A stretch of 64,000 nucleotides of DNA, from NCBI RefSeq assembly GCF_003173775.1, contig NZ_CP029552.1:4715001-4779000 (forward strand). The letters run 5' to 3'. A program made the position numbers and the translations under genes. A model generated the notes under the pieces. The model was given only the letters and a program-made list of their open reading frames with translations. It made no database searches and was not told the origin of the DNA. The stretch is from Methylobacterium sp. 17Sr1-1. GTDB taxonomy: Bacteria > Pseudomonadota > Alphaproteobacteria > Rhizobiales > Beijerinckiaceae. Below, in pieces: positions 20,158 to 29,052 of this stretch (within the stretch, counting starts at the first letter, position 1; every line of letters begins with the position of its first letter).

Positions 20158-20844
20158 ATGTCGAACGCCCACCGCCTGCTCGTCGTCGACGACGATCCGA
20201 CCCTGCGCGACACCCTGACCGAGCAGCTCGCCCTCTCGGACGCCTTCGAGGTGGTCACCGCCGAGACCGCGCGCGGGGCGATGGACCGGGTCGCGGCCGA
20301 GCGCGTCGACCTCGTGGTGATGGATGTCGGCCTGCCCGACCTCGACGGGCGCGAGGCGGTGCGGCAGATGCGCCAGGGCGGCTTTCGCGGCCCGGTGATC
20401 ATGCTGACCGGCCAGGCGTCTGATTCCGACACCGTGCAGGGGCTCGATGCCGGCGCCAACGACTACGTGACGAAGCCGTTCAAGTTCGCGGTGCTGCTGG
20501 CCCGCATCCGTGCCCAGCTGCGCCAGTACGAGGCGAGCGAGGACGCGGTGTTCCAGATCGGCCCCTACACCTTCCGGCCGGGCGCCAAGCTCCTCGTCGG
20601 CGAGCGCGGCTCGAAGCTGAAGCTCACCGAGAAGGAGACCGCGATCCTGCGCTTCCTCTACCGCGCCGGACGGCAGGTGGTGGGGCGCGACACGCTGCTC
20701 GCCGAGGTGTGGGGCTACAACGCCCAGGTCACCACCCACACCCTTGAGACCCACATCTACCGCCTGCGCCAGAAGATCGAGCCGAACCCGGCCACCGCCT
20801 CGATCCTGGTGACGGAGGGCGGGGGGTACAAGCTGCTGCCGTAG
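20158..20844 (+). CDS. OmpR/PhoB-family response regulator
   Basis: A two-component transcription regulator of 228 residues. The receiver domain (1-120) has the acidic pair VVDDDP, the phospho-acceptor Asp56 in VVMDVGLPD, MLTGQ and the lysine in DYVTKPF. The C-terminal winged helix includes LTEKETAILRFLYRAG and TTHTLETHIYRLRQKIE, ending EGGGYKLLP. No histidine kinase gene is adjacent, so the cognate kinase is unknown. The start follows repeat copy 2 closely. Confidence 0.93.
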   Translation: MSNAHRLLVVDDDPTLRDTLTEQLALSDAFEVVTAETARGAMDRVAAERVDLVVMDVGLPDLDGREAVRQMRQGGFRGPVIMLTGQASDSDTVQGLDAGANDYVTKPFKFAVLLARIRAQLRQYEASEDAVFQIGPYTFRPGAKLLVGERGSKLKLTEKETAILRFLYRAGRQVVGRDTLLAEVWGYNAQVTTHTLETHIYRLRQKIEPNPATASILVTEGGGYKLLP

Positions 20845-20932
20845 CCTTGAGCCCGTGGCGAGGGGGTGGTCCTCGAACAGTCGCGACCCCGTCCCGGCTG
20901 GCACGCATTCTCCTCCTGGCTTCATATTCTCC

Positions 20933-21101
20933 CCCTTTCCCGGACGACTGGAACGAAGTGGAAGGAGATCCGGGGTCCAGGGGAGAAGTGCCGCGTAGCG
21001 GCTCTGGCTATTGCAACGTCGCGGACAAGCGGGCGCTTCGCGAGTTCTTGTGCTGGATCCCGGATCTCCTTCCGCTGACGCTGCAGTCGTCCGGGAAAGG
21101 G
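20933..21101. repeat. large imperfect palindrome downstream of the response regulator
   Basis: Arms of about 47 bases (20933-20979 and 21054-21101) are inverted copies with mismatches near the middle of the arm; the outer CCCTTTCCCGGACGACTG is exact. About 74 bases lie between them. It fills most of the 20845-21259 gene-free interval. It resembles a non-coding mobile palindrome, with no transposase. Confidence 0.8.
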
Positions 21102-21165
21102 AGGAGGCTTCCGATCGTCTGCGCGCACCGTGGCGGTCCATGTCATCCTCGCCCACCTATGATCT

Positions 21166-21206
21166 GGATCTCGGGTTCTCGCCTTTCGGCGAGCCCCGGG
21201 ATGACC
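21166..21206. repeat. short palindromic repeat
   Basis: TCTCGCC-TTTC-GGCGAG forms a hairpin flanked by GGATCTCGGG and CCCCGGGATGAC. A related degenerate sequence lies in the element at 44533-44673, so this looks like a fragment of an interspersed repeat. Confidence 0.6.
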
Positions 21207-21259
21207 CTGAGGGTGGCAGAATCGTCGTTTGCAGGGCGGCGCCCGCCGTCAGGATGCGC

Positions 21260-22351
21260 TCACGCGATCATCCCCCGCGCCTCCACCGGCAGCGTGCCGA
21301 CGATATCCCCACCCCGCACGGACACCAGCTCGTCGACCATGTTGACGACGACGCAGACGTGGTTGGGCACCACCTCGACCAGCATCCCGACCGAGGGCCG
21401 CTCCGCGCAGGCCGCGAGGTCGAGGAAACCGTGCTCCTCCGCGAAGGCACCGACGCGGGCGCCCGGATGGTCGGGCAGCAACCCGAACCCGTCGAGGCCG
21501 CCGCCAGAATCACTGGTGAGCGTCTTCGAGCCGGCGTCGAGAATGCCGCGCTCAGGCCCGGCCCGGCTCACCACCCGGGAGAGCACCGCCAGCGCGCAAT
21601 CGTCGAGCGTCGCGACCCCCGCCGCCATCATCATGCGGTCGTTGAAGATCACCGTGCCGGCCCGGTGCTCGGTGGCGCCGCGGACCCGGCCGAGTTCCGG
21701 CAGGTTCGGCGTGCCGCCGGTCGAGACGATGCGGGGGTGAAGCCCATGCTCGGCCAGGCCCGCCCGCGCCGCGTCGAGGAAGGCCTGCGCGCCCTCGGCG
21801 GCGCCGGCCGGGGGGTAGAGGAGCAGGCCCGCGAAGGCGAGGCCGGGCCGGCCGGCGATGTCGCGGGCGAGCGCCACCACCTCGCCCGGAGTCTCGACGC
21901 CGGCGCGCTTGCGGCCGGTGTCGCATTCCACCACAACGTCGAGGCTGCGCCCGCCGGCGCGCGCCGCCTCCGGCAGGCCCGCCACCGTCACCGGATTGTC
22001 GGCCGCGACCGTGATCCGGGCGGCGCTCTCGCGCAGGAGCCGGCCGAGGCGCCCGATCGCGTGCGGGCCGATCAGGTTGTAGCTGATCAGGATGTCGTCG
22101 ATCCCGGCCCGGGCCATCACCTCGGCTTCGCCGATCTTCTGGCAGGTGACGCCACGCGCTCCGGCCTCGATCTGCATCCGGGCGAGAACCGGGCTCTTGT
22201 GCGTCTTGATGTGCGGGCGGTTGGCGAGGCCGGCCGCGTCGCAGGCGGCCTGGAGCCGGGCGATGTTGCGGGCCACCCGGTCGAGGTCGATGACGACCGC
22301 GGGCGTGCCGTGGCGGCGGGCGATCTCCTCGCGCAGAGCGGGGCTCAGCAT
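21260..22351 (-). CDS. D-threonine aldolase-like PLP enzyme (alanine racemase fold)
   Basis: Fold-type III PLP enzymes of this family split D-threonine or related D-3-hydroxy amino acids and need a divalent metal. The protein (363 residues from the ATG at 22349-22351) has TPAVVIDLDRVARNIA, the PLP lysine in RPHIKTHKSP, CQKIGEAEVMARAGIDDIL, and ECDTGRKRAGV. The C-terminal metal-site region is PNHVCVVVNMVDEL. A purine-rich AGGGG lies about 10 bases before this ATG; an ATG 18 bases upstream is the alternative. The true substrate is not shown by sequence. Confidence 0.85.
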   Translation of the reverse strand: MLSPALREEIARRHGTPAVVIDLDRVARNIARLQAACDAAGLANRPHIKTHKSPVLARMQIEAGARGVTCQKIGEAEVMARAGIDDILISYNLIGPHAIGRLGRLLRESAARITVAADNPVTVAGLPEAARAGGRSLDVVVECDTGRKRAGVETPGEVVALARDIAGRPGLAFAGLLLYPPAGAAEGAQAFLDAARAGLAEHGLHPRIVSTGGTPNLPELGRVRGATEHRAGTVIFNDRMMMAAGVATLDDCALAVLSRVVSRAGPERGILDAGSKTLTSDSGGGLDGFGLLPDHPGARVGAFAEEHGFLDLAACAERPSVGMLVEVVPNHVCVVVNMVDELVSVRGGDIVGTLPVEARGMIA

Positions 22352-22590
22352 CGCGGCATGCCCCTGCATGGTCTGAAGGGAATCGTATCGGCGCGCATCG
22401 TGGTGCCTCCTGCGGGATTCTCCGGCGCCGGATCGTATCCGCAAACGGCATGGGGCGCCCACCTCCACGAGCGCGACCGGTCCTAACGATCGGTTATCCC
22501 TGGAACCGGTTATCCTCGGGGCGCAACCCGATCTTAGAGTCCCGCGCCTAGACCGGGGGGATCGTCAAGGCACCGCGCAACGGAGCGTCG

Positions 22591-24114
22591 ATGCAACCCG
22601 GACCCCGCAGGCGACCGTCCACCGCGTCCCGCACGCTGGCAGGCGCGATCGTCGCCGCCACCTTGGCGATCGGCGCCGCCTCGGGCCTGACCGTCATGCA
22701 GATGCGCCGCAGCGCCTGGGAGCAGGTCGGCCGCGTGTCGCAGAACCTGCTGGAAGCGGTCGAGCACATGGTCGACCGCAACATCGAGCTCTACGACCTG
22801 TCGCTCCAGGCCGTGGTCGAGGGCCTGCACGGTCCGGAGATCGACGGCATCGCGCCGGGCCTGCGCCAGGCCGTGCTGTTCGACCGGGCCGCCACCGCGA
22901 AGGGCCTCGGCGCCATCCTGGCCCTCGATGCGCAGGGGCAGGCCTTCGCCGATTCGACCGCCATCGTGCCCCGCCGGCTGCGCTTTCCCGACGCCGATTT
23001 CTTCCAGATCCACAAGGAGCGGGAGGATGTCGGGCTCTACATCGGCAAGCCGCTCCGGATGACGCCGGGCGGGCGCTGGGTGATCCCGCTCAGCCGCCGT
23101 CTCGCCTATGCCGACGGGGCCTTCGCGGGCGTCGTCGTCGGCACGATCGACATCGGCTACTTCAACGCGTTGTTCGGCCGCCTCAGCCTCGGCGACCGCA
23201 CCCGGATCGCGTTCTTCCGCGAGAGCGGCGAGCTCCTGGTGCGCAGCCCGATGATGGAGGAGGCGATCGGCAAGGACCTGACGGCGGCGCCGCATTTCCG
23301 GCGCTTCTTCGAGCACCGCGCGGGGCGGTTCGTCGCGACCGGCTACACCGAGGCGGTCGAGGGCCTGTTCAGCTACAGCCGGATCGGCCCGCATCCGCTC
23401 GTCGCCGTCGTGGTGGTGCCGACGCAGGCCATCGCCGACCTGTGGTGGCCGAGGGCGCTGGTGATCGCCGTCCTCGTGGCGTTCCTGTGCGCCGGCATGA
23501 TCGGGCTGACCCTCGTGCTCCAGCGCGAGCTCGAGCGGCGTGCCCGCGCCGAGGAGCGGGCGCTCGCCGCCAACCGCGACCTCGCCCGCCTCGCCCAGAC
23601 CGACGGGCTCACCGGCCTGACGAACCGGCGCCATTTCGACGAGACCTTCGCGCGGATGCGCGAGGAGGCCGCCCGGTCCGGCACGCGCCTGTCCCTCGTC
23701 CTCCTCGATGCCGACCGGTTCAAGCGCTACAACGACACCTACGGCCACCTCGCCGGGGACGAGGTGCTGCGCGCCGTCGCCCGGGTGCTGCAGCGCCAGG
23801 TCCGGCAGCCGGCGGAGACCGCCTGCCGGATCGGCGGCGAGGAATTCGCCGTGCTGCTGCCGGGATCGTCCGGCCCGGCCGCCGTCGCCCGGGCCGAGCG
23901 CATCCGCCGGGCGGTGGCCCGCCTGCGGATCCCGCATGTCGGCAACGAGGGCGGCATCGTCACGGTGAGCCTCGGCGTCGCCGAGGTCGCGGGCGGCGAG
24001 ACCGGCGGGCAGGTTTTCTCGGCCGCCGACGCGGCGCTCTACGAGGCCAAGCGCCAGGGGCGCGACCGCGTGGTGATGCGGCCCGGGCGCGAGGCGGGCG
24101 CGCGGGTCGCGTGA
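22591..24114 (+). CDS. membrane sensor diguanylate cyclase (PDC/Cache-GGDEF)
   Basis: The 507-residue protein has a membrane helix near residues 17-36, an extracytoplasmic PDC-like sensor (about 37-285), a second helix near 288-312, a short coiled segment (LERRARAEERALAANRD) and a GGDEF domain from about 335. The catalytic site is GGEEF (415-419), with DADRFKRYNDTYGH for metal and GTP binding, so cyclic-di-GMP synthesis is likely. The inhibitory RxxD site is not preserved: Q and E occupy its positions. No c-di-GMP phosphodiesterase gene is nearby; a cNMP-binding gene follows. Confidence 0.92.
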   Translation: MQPGPRRRPSTASRTLAGAIVAATLAIGAASGLTVMQMRRSAWEQVGRVSQNLLEAVEHMVDRNIELYDLSLQAVVEGLHGPEIDGIAPGLRQAVLFDRAATAKGLGAILALDAQGQAFADSTAIVPRRLRFPDADFFQIHKEREDVGLYIGKPLRMTPGGRWVIPLSRRLAYADGAFAGVVVGTIDIGYFNALFGRLSLGDRTRIAFFRESGELLVRSPMMEEAIGKDLTAAPHFRRFFEHRAGRFVATGYTEAVEGLFSYSRIGPHPLVAVVVVPTQAIADLWWPRALVIAVLVAFLCAGMIGLTLVLQRELERRARAEERALAANRDLARLAQTDGLTGLTNRRHFDETFARMREEAARSGTRLSLVLLDADRFKRYNDTYGHLAGDEVLRAVARVLQRQVRQPAETACRIGGEEFAVLLPGSSGPAAVARAERIRRAVARLRIPHVGNEGGIVTVSLGVAEVAGGETGGQVFSAADAALYEAKRQGRDRVVMRPGREAGARVA

Positions 24115-24192
24115 GGCAAGTCGCGTCAGGCAAGTCGCGTCAGGGAAGCGGCGCGCACGGGGGGATCGCGGGTCCCCGGCTTCCGTCGCGCC

Positions 24193-24243
24193 GCATTTTC
24201 TGCGACGAACCGGTGTCCGGCGCGGCGCAAAATGCTCTAGAGC
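24193..24243. repeat. interspersed palindromic repeat, copy 3
   Basis: GCATTTTCTGCGACGAACCG, then a GCGGCGCAAAATGCTCTAGA stem end, matches the second half of the copy at 20015-20117 with substitutions that preserve pairing. It lies between the GGDEF gene and the next gene. Confidence 0.72.
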
Positions 24244-24297
24244 TTGGCCGGGCCGCTCAGCGATCTGACGCCGGCGCCGGAAGGGAGAGCGAGGCCG

Positions 24298-24750
24298 TTG
24301 GCGCTCGACGACGACATCGCGATTCTGGAGGCGGCGCCGCTGTTCGGCCTGATGAACCGGGACGCCCTGCGGCTGATCTCGTTCGCGGCCGAGCGCCGGC
24401 GGCTGGAGCCGGGCGCCGTGCTGTTCACCCGCGACGAGACCGCCGAGGGCGGCTTCGTGGTGACGCGCGGCACGGTGGTGCTGGAGCCCCGCGGCCCCCG
24501 CGGCGCCCCGGTCGAGGCCGGCCCCTCGGCGCTGATCGGCCAGGCCGCCCTGTTCTTTCCGGTGGAGCGGCCGACCACCGCACGGGCCGGGCACGCCCCG
24601 GTCGAGGTCATGGTCGTCACCCAGGCGGTGATGCGCCGGGTGCTCGAGGTCTTTCCGGACGCCGCCGCGGTGATCCACGACGCGCTCGCCGACGAACTCG
24701 CCGCCCTGACCCGCGCCTTCGCCGACAGCCGCGCCGCCGACCCGACGTGA
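24298..24750 (+). CDS. cyclic nucleotide-binding domain protein
   Basis: A single CRP-type beta-barrel domain is readable: ILEAAPLFGLMNRDALRLISFAAERRRLEPGAVLFTRDE, broken as usual, then GGFVVTRGTVVLE and LIGQAALFFPVERPTTARA at the phosphate-binding cassette. No helix-turn-helix follows, so it is probably a stand-alone effector or regulatory subunit rather than a transcription factor. The frame opens at a TTG at 24244. A TTG at 24298 has AAGGGAGAG upstream and removes a non-conserved leader, so I prefer it. The start remains uncertain. Confidence 0.72.
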   Translation: MALDDDIAILEAAPLFGLMNRDALRLISFAAERRRLEPGAVLFTRDETAEGGFVVTRGTVVLEPRGPRGAPVEAGPSALIGQAALFFPVERPTTARAGHAPVEVMVVTQAVMRRVLEVFPDAAAVIHDALADELAALTRAFADSRAADPT

Positions 24751-24810
24751 CAGCACGGCAGGGGCTTTGGTAGAGGGGAGCCGAACCGAACTCCCGCCTG
24801 GACGCCTCTC

Positions 24811-25656
24811 ATGTCGCACGCCGATCTCGCCCGGACCATCGAAGCCGCCTGGGAGGACCGCGCGACTGTCGGTGCCGACACGCGCGGGCCGGTGCGCGAG
24901 GCCGTCGAGGCCGCCCTGGCGCTGCTCGATTCGGGCGAGGCGCGGGTCGCGGAGAAGTCCGGCAACCAGGACTGGCACGTCAACCAGTGGCTCAAGAAGG
25001 CGGTGCTGCTCTCCTTCCGCCTCAACGACATGGCGCTGATCCCGGGCGGGCCCGGCGGTGGCGGCTGGTGGGACAAGGTGCCGTCGAAGTTCGAGGGCTG
25101 GGACGCCGCGCGCTTCCGCGCCGCGGGCTTCCGGGCGGTGCCGGGCGCGGTGGTGCGCCGGGGCGCCCACATCGCCGCCGGCGCGGTGCTGATGCCGTCC
25201 TTCGTCAATCTCGGCGCCTATGTGGGCGAGGGCACGATGGTCGACACCTGGGCCACGATCGGCTCCTGCGCCCAGGTCGGCAAGAACTGCCACATCTCCG
25301 GCGGCGCCGGCATCGCCGGCGTGCTCGAGCCGCTCCAGGCCAACCCGGTCATCATCGAGGACAATTGCTTCATCGGCGCCCGCGCCGAGGTGGCCGAGGG
25401 CGTGATCGTCGGCGAGGGCAGCGTGCTCTCGATGGGCGTCTATATCGGCGCCTCGACCAAGATCATCGACCGGGCCACCGGCGAGGTCTCTTACGGCCGC
25501 GTGCCGCCCTATTCGGTGGTGGTGTCGGGCACCCAACCCGGCAAGGCCCTGCCGGACGGCACCCCCGGCCCGTCGCTCTACTGCGCCGTCATCGTCAAGC
25601 GCGTCGATGCCGGCACCCGGGCGAAGACCGGCATCAACGAGCTCCTGCGGGACTAG
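24811..25656 (+). CDS. dapD: 2,3,4,5-tetrahydropyridine-2,6-dicarboxylate N-succinyltransferase
   Basis: DapD succinylates tetrahydrodipicolinate in the succinylase branch of lysine and meso-diaminopimelate synthesis. The 281-residue chain has the N-terminal helical domain with [21 protein letters not shown] split in family order. The left-handed beta helix follows, with hexapeptide repeats ([20 protein letters not shown]), the [15 protein letters not shown] loop, and [21 protein letters not shown]. The C-terminus [12 protein letters not shown] is typical. The length is normal (about 280). Confidence 0.97.
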   Translation: MSHADLARTIEAAWEDRATVGADTRGPVREAVEAALALLDSGEARVAEKSGNQDWHVNQWLKKAVLLSFRLNDMALIPGGPGGGGWWDKVPSKFEGWDAARFRAAGFRAVPGAVVRRGAHIAAGAVLMPSFVNLGAYVGEGTMVDTWATIGSCAQVGKNCHISGGAGIAGVLEPLQANPVIIEDNCFIGARAEVAEGVIVGEGSVLSMGVYIGASTKIIDRATGEVSYGRVPPYSVVVSGTQPGKALPDGTPGPSLYCAVIVKRVDAGTRAKTGINELLRD

Positions 25657-25698
25657 GTCCCGCCGCAGGACTGAACGTTCCGCGCGTCGCGGTCGTCT

Positions 25699-26562
25699 TC
25701 AGACCGCGACGTTGTCGATGAGGCGCGTGCGGCCGAGACAGGCCGCCGCCAGCACCCGGGCCGGGCCCGCGACCCGCTCCAGCGGCGCCAGCGACTCGGC
25801 ATCGTTCACCGACAGGTACTGCACGGGCGCGAACCCCGCCGCCTCCAGGGCCGCCCGGCCCTCGGCCAGGGCGGGCGCCGTGTCCGCGCCGCCGCGCACG
25901 CGTGCTGCCACCCGTTGCAGCACCGCGTGCATCGCTGGAGCAGCCCGCCGCTCCTCCGCCGAGAGGTAGCGGTTGCGCGACGACAGGGCGAGCCCGTCGG
26001 GCTCGCGCAGGGTCGGCGCGCCCTCGATCGCCACCGGGATGTCGAGGTCGCGGACCGCGCGCCGGATCACCTGGAGCTGCTGAAAGTCCTTCTCGCCGAA
26101 GATCGCCCGGTCGGGCAGGGCCTGCAGCAGGAGCTTCGTCACCACGGTGGCGACGCCGGCGAAGTGCCCGGGGCGCACCGGCCCGCACAGGACCTCGGTC
26201 AGCCCCGCCACCGTCACGGTGGTGGAAAATCCCGGCGGGTACATGGTCGCGACTTCGGGCAGGAAGGCGGCATCGGCCCCGGCCTCCGCCAGCAGGGCGA
26301 GATCGGCCTCCAGGACGCGCGGATACCGCGAAAAATCCTCGTTCGGACCGAACTGGGTCGGGTTGACGAAGATGCTGACCACGACCCGCCGCGACCCGGC
26401 CTGCGCCTGCCGCACCAGGGACAGGTGGCCTTCGTGCAAAGCCCCCATGGTCGGTACCAGAGCCACGCCCTCGCCGGCCGCCCGCCACGCCCGCAGCTGT
26501 TCCCGCAGGGCCGTAACGTCGGTCAGCCGGAGGATGGCGGGAGGGGAGGGGAGTGGTGTCAT
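25699..26562 (-). CDS. panC: pantoate--beta-alanine ligase
   Basis: PanC condenses pantoate and beta-alanine with ATP in the last step of pantothenate synthesis. The 287-residue product shows ALVPTMGALHEGHLSLVRQA (ATP-binding HxGH), SIFVNPTQFGPNEDFSRYPR, RPGHFAGVATVVTKLL, FGEKDFQQLQVIRR, and GLALSSRNRYLS, each in family order. I placed the start at 26560-26562 (MTPLPSPPAILR); the frame extends upstream but that leader is Arg-rich and not conserved-looking. The gene converges on dapD. Confidence 0.96.
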   Translation of the reverse strand: MTPLPSPPAILRLTDVTALREQLRAWRAAGEGVALVPTMGALHEGHLSLVRQAQAGSRRVVVSIFVNPTQFGPNEDFSRYPRVLEADLALLAEAGADAAFLPEVATMYPPGFSTTVTVAGLTEVLCGPVRPGHFAGVATVVTKLLLQALPDRAIFGEKDFQQLQVIRRAVRDLDIPVAIEGAPTLREPDGLALSSRNRYLSAEERRAAPAMHAVLQRVAARVRGGADTAPALAEGRAALEAAGFAPVQYLSVNDAESLAPLERVAGPARVLAAACLGRTRLIDNVAV

Positions 26563-26679
26563 CGCGCGGGGCTCCTGTCGGCCGAATGGGCGGGGAGCGT
26601 AATCGGGGCGGAGATCGGGCGCCAGGGTGGTGCGATGCGAAGTTCGGGCATCTCCCGCGGTCAAGGAGCCGGTTCCGGC

Positions 26680-27200
26680 TCATCGGGCGCGGCTCTCGCG
26701 CGATCTCGATGGGACGGAAGGTGCGTCTTCGAAGAAAGTGATGGAAAAACCAAATATCGGAAGCACTGCCTGTTCGTCGGTCGAACGGACGGTACCCTGC
26801 GGAATGGTCTCCAGGTCGGCCTCCCTGAACTCGTCGGCCGTCGCCGAGATCGGCACGCCCTCGTATTTTGCCGATGTAGAATGCAGGCAGTCGCCGAGGT
26901 TGGGGCCCCGGCGTCCGGCGCGGTAGCGATGCGCGGCGGACAGGGCGAGCGCCGTCGCGTGCTCGGCCGGGGGCAGGTCGCGGATCTCGATCCCGCTTGC
27001 TTCGAGGAACTCCAGGATGAGCGGCTGCACGGCCGCGAGCGTTATCGCGAACTTGTCCGGACGCGTCAGGGACAGCGCCGCTTCGAGCACGGGACCGGCG
27101 ATGTGACCCGTGCGGCGGCGCCGGCGATAGCGTCGGACACACGCCCGGCTTCCGGTTCGTCCGACAGCACCGCGACGGGCGCCGAGGCATCGATGAACAT
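26680..27200 (-). pseudogene. VapC-like PIN-domain toxin, frameshifted
   Basis: From an ATG at 27198-27200 the frame reads MFIDASAPVAVLSDEPEAG, the usual PIN-domain start with its metal-binding Asp, through ARVTSP. The rest (VLEAALSLTRPDKFAITLAA, then GRRGPNLGDCLHSTSAKYEG with the later acidic site) continues in another frame, with the switch near 27091-27096. The reading then runs on to 26680 through residues unlike the family. VapC toxins cleave RNA, and this copy is probably inactive. Its ATG overlaps the stop of the antitoxin-like gene (TGATG), the normal vapBC arrangement. Confidence 0.75.
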
Positions 27201-27442
27201 CAGCGCTCGGCCCACATCGCGTCGTAAGCCTCCCGCGGCAGCGGCGCGCGTGCCGCCTGACTGAGCACCACGCCACGTTTCGCCCGAGGACGCGCTGCGG
27301 TCTCGCGCGGCGTCTCGGTGCGTCGGCGCTCAAACGCCTCCGTCATGGCGATGACGATCGCTTCGGTGATGCCGACGCCGGCGAGCTCGGCGAATCGGCG
27401 CGTCAGCGCACCGGCCTCAGGGTTGTCGACACTGATGGTCGT
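27200..27442 (-). pseudogene. VapB/Rv0623-type antitoxin, apparently without a start codon
   Basis: The chain TISVDNPEAGALTRRFAELAG then ITEAIVIAMTEAFERRR matches the ribbon-helix-helix-like antitoxins paired with PIN toxins, which normally begin M-[AST]-[LI]-x-[IV]-[KD]-N-P. At the expected start (27440-27442) the codon is ACG, preceded by GGAGAGCC. The frame continues open upstream to an ATG at 27575-27577 but that stretch looks non-coding. The gene may be dead, use a rare start, or be about 45 residues longer. Confidence 0.6.
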
Positions 27443-27627
27443 GCCGGCTCTCCGATCGATCGTCTCGAAGCGGACATGTAGATCGTGATATCGACGCGCG
27501 CGAAGCGGAGCCGGGATGCCTCTCCACGGCGGCGTCGCCCGCTGGTCAGGCCCTGTCGGGACGACCCTGGCCGACACCCCGTCCGCCGTGCCCTCTCGTC
27601 CGGCCGAACGAAGGAGCCACCTGTTCC

Positions 27628-28200
27628 ATGACCCCGGACGACCTCGCCGGTACGCTCGATTTCCTGCGGCGGGCCGAAGCCCTCAAGAGCACGCTGCGCA
27701 GCGGCGCCACCGCGTCCGGCCGGCAGGAGAGCACCGCCGAGCACACTTGGCGGCTCTGCCTGATGGTGATGGTGCTGGCCGACGGCGTCGCGGGGATCGA
27801 CGCGCTCAAGCTCATCAAGATGTGCCTCGTCCACGACCTCGGCGAGGCGGTCGGCGGCGACATCCCGGCGACCGATCCCCGCGCGGCGGACAAGAGCGCG
27901 CAGGAGCGCCGCGATCTCCTGGCCCTCACGGCAAAGCTGCCGCCCGCGCGCCGGGACGAGATCCTGGGATTGTGGGAGGAGTACGAGGCCGGCGCCTCGC
28001 CGGAGGCGGTCCTCGCCAAGGGCTTCGACAAGCTGGAGACGATCCTCCAGCACAACCAGGGCCGCAACCCGCCGGGTTTCGACTACGCCTTCAACCTCGA
28101 TTACGGCGCCCGGCACACCGCCCGCCACCCGCTGACGGCGGCGATCCGGGCCGTGCTCGACGAGGACACGCGGGCGCGCATGGTCGGGCTCGCGGAATAG
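27628..28200 (+). CDS. HD-domain hydrolase (YfbR/HDDC2-like nucleotidase)
   Basis: The 190-residue protein has the HD-family metal ligands: His in QESTAEHTWRLCLMVM, the HD pair in MCLVHDLGEAVGGDIPATD, and a later Asp in GFDKLETILQHNQG. This pattern is that of HDDC2/YfbR-like proteins, which include 5'-deoxynucleotidases. Activity here is inferred from family only. The ATG at 27628 is preceded by AAGGAGCC. It is divergent from the vap remnants. Confidence 0.88.
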   Translation: MTPDDLAGTLDFLRRAEALKSTLRSGATASGRQESTAEHTWRLCLMVMVLADGVAGIDALKLIKMCLVHDLGEAVGGDIPATDPRAADKSAQERRDLLALTAKLPPARRDEILGLWEEYEAGASPEAVLAKGFDKLETILQHNQGRNPPGFDYAFNLDYGARHTARHPLTAAIRAVLDEDTRARMVGLAE

Positions 28201-28227
28201 GGCGTCGCCCCGGGCCGCTTCCGTTGC

Positions 28228-28878
28228 CTACGCCATCCGGGACGCGGCGACCGCCGCCGCAAGGCCGACCGTCGGGCTGGTCAGCGGCCGGATCGCCTCG
28301 GAAAGCAGGGCGGCGGCGCCGGCCATGGAGGCCTGCGCCAGGGCGACCTGGGTCGCGCCGTCCTCCCGCGCGGTGCCGGCGGCGCGTGCGACCAGCGTCC
28401 GGTAGCGGTCGGACTCGCCCGCCTTGAACGCCTCCCAGGCCTCGGGGACGACCTGCACGCTCACCTCTGCACCCGTCGCCTGCGCGGCCGCCTCGAACAG
28501 GCGCCGGGTCGGCTCGACCGTCGTCGCGACGGCGCAGAGCACCACCACCCGGCCGCCGGCCTTCACCGCCTCCGCGGCCAGGGCCGCATCGACCCGCAGG
28601 ACCGGGATGGGCGCGTCCAGGGCCGCCCGCTCGGCGGCCGGCCCCAGGGTCGAGCAGGTCAGCAGGACCGCGTCGGCCTCCGCGCACAGGCCGCGCAGGA
28701 CCGCCACGGTCTCGGCGGCGATCTCGGGCGTGAGCCGTCCCTCGCGCTCGGCGGCGGCGAGCAGGTCGGCGCGCAAGGTGTGGTGCAGATCGACACCGGC
28801 CAGCCCGGCCGCCCGCAGGGCCTCGTCGAAGAGCGCGGCGTTGCTGGCGACGGTATGGAGGCAGGCGATGCGGGTCAT
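28228..28878 (-). CDS. aspartate/glutamate racemase family protein
   Basis: Cofactor-independent racemase-fold protein of 216 residues. It starts MTRIACLHTVASNAALFDEA and carries a first catalytic-type cysteine in AVLLTCSTLGPAAERA and a second-lobe region QVALAQASMAGAAALL. In that region the usual second Cys is replaced by Ser or Ala, so racemisation by a two-cysteine mechanism is doubtful. It could be a decarboxylase- or isomerase-like member of the superfamily. Two other members of the superfamily lie at 32142 and 36567. Confidence 0.8.
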   Translation of the reverse strand: MTRIACLHTVASNAALFDEALRAAGLAGVDLHHTLRADLLAAAEREGRLTPEIAAETVAVLRGLCAEADAVLLTCSTLGPAAERAALDAPIPVLRVDAALAAEAVKAGGRVVVLCAVATTVEPTRRLFEAAAQATGAEVSVQVVPEAWEAFKAGESDRYRTLVARAAGTAREDGATQVALAQASMAGAAALLSEAIRPLTSPTVGLAAAVAASRMA

Positions 28879-29052
28879 GAGCGGAGATCCGGCGGCGGCA
28901 AGACCCGGTTTATCCGTCGGGGCCGGGGCGGCAAGATCGAATCGCTCCGCCGCGAAGGCGCATGGCCCGGCTCGAAGCCTGGTTGACTTGCAGAGCCAGT
29001 GCCAAAAGCAGTTTTCCGTCTCTCACCCAGCGGTCAAACGGGCTCTCAGGCT

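Noticed and set aside
22534..25536. 1000-codon open frame on the minus strand
   Set aside because: It runs antisense across the GGDEF, cNMP and dapD genes, is Arg/His/Gly-rich and has no domain; it is a codon-bias shadow in GC-rich DNA.
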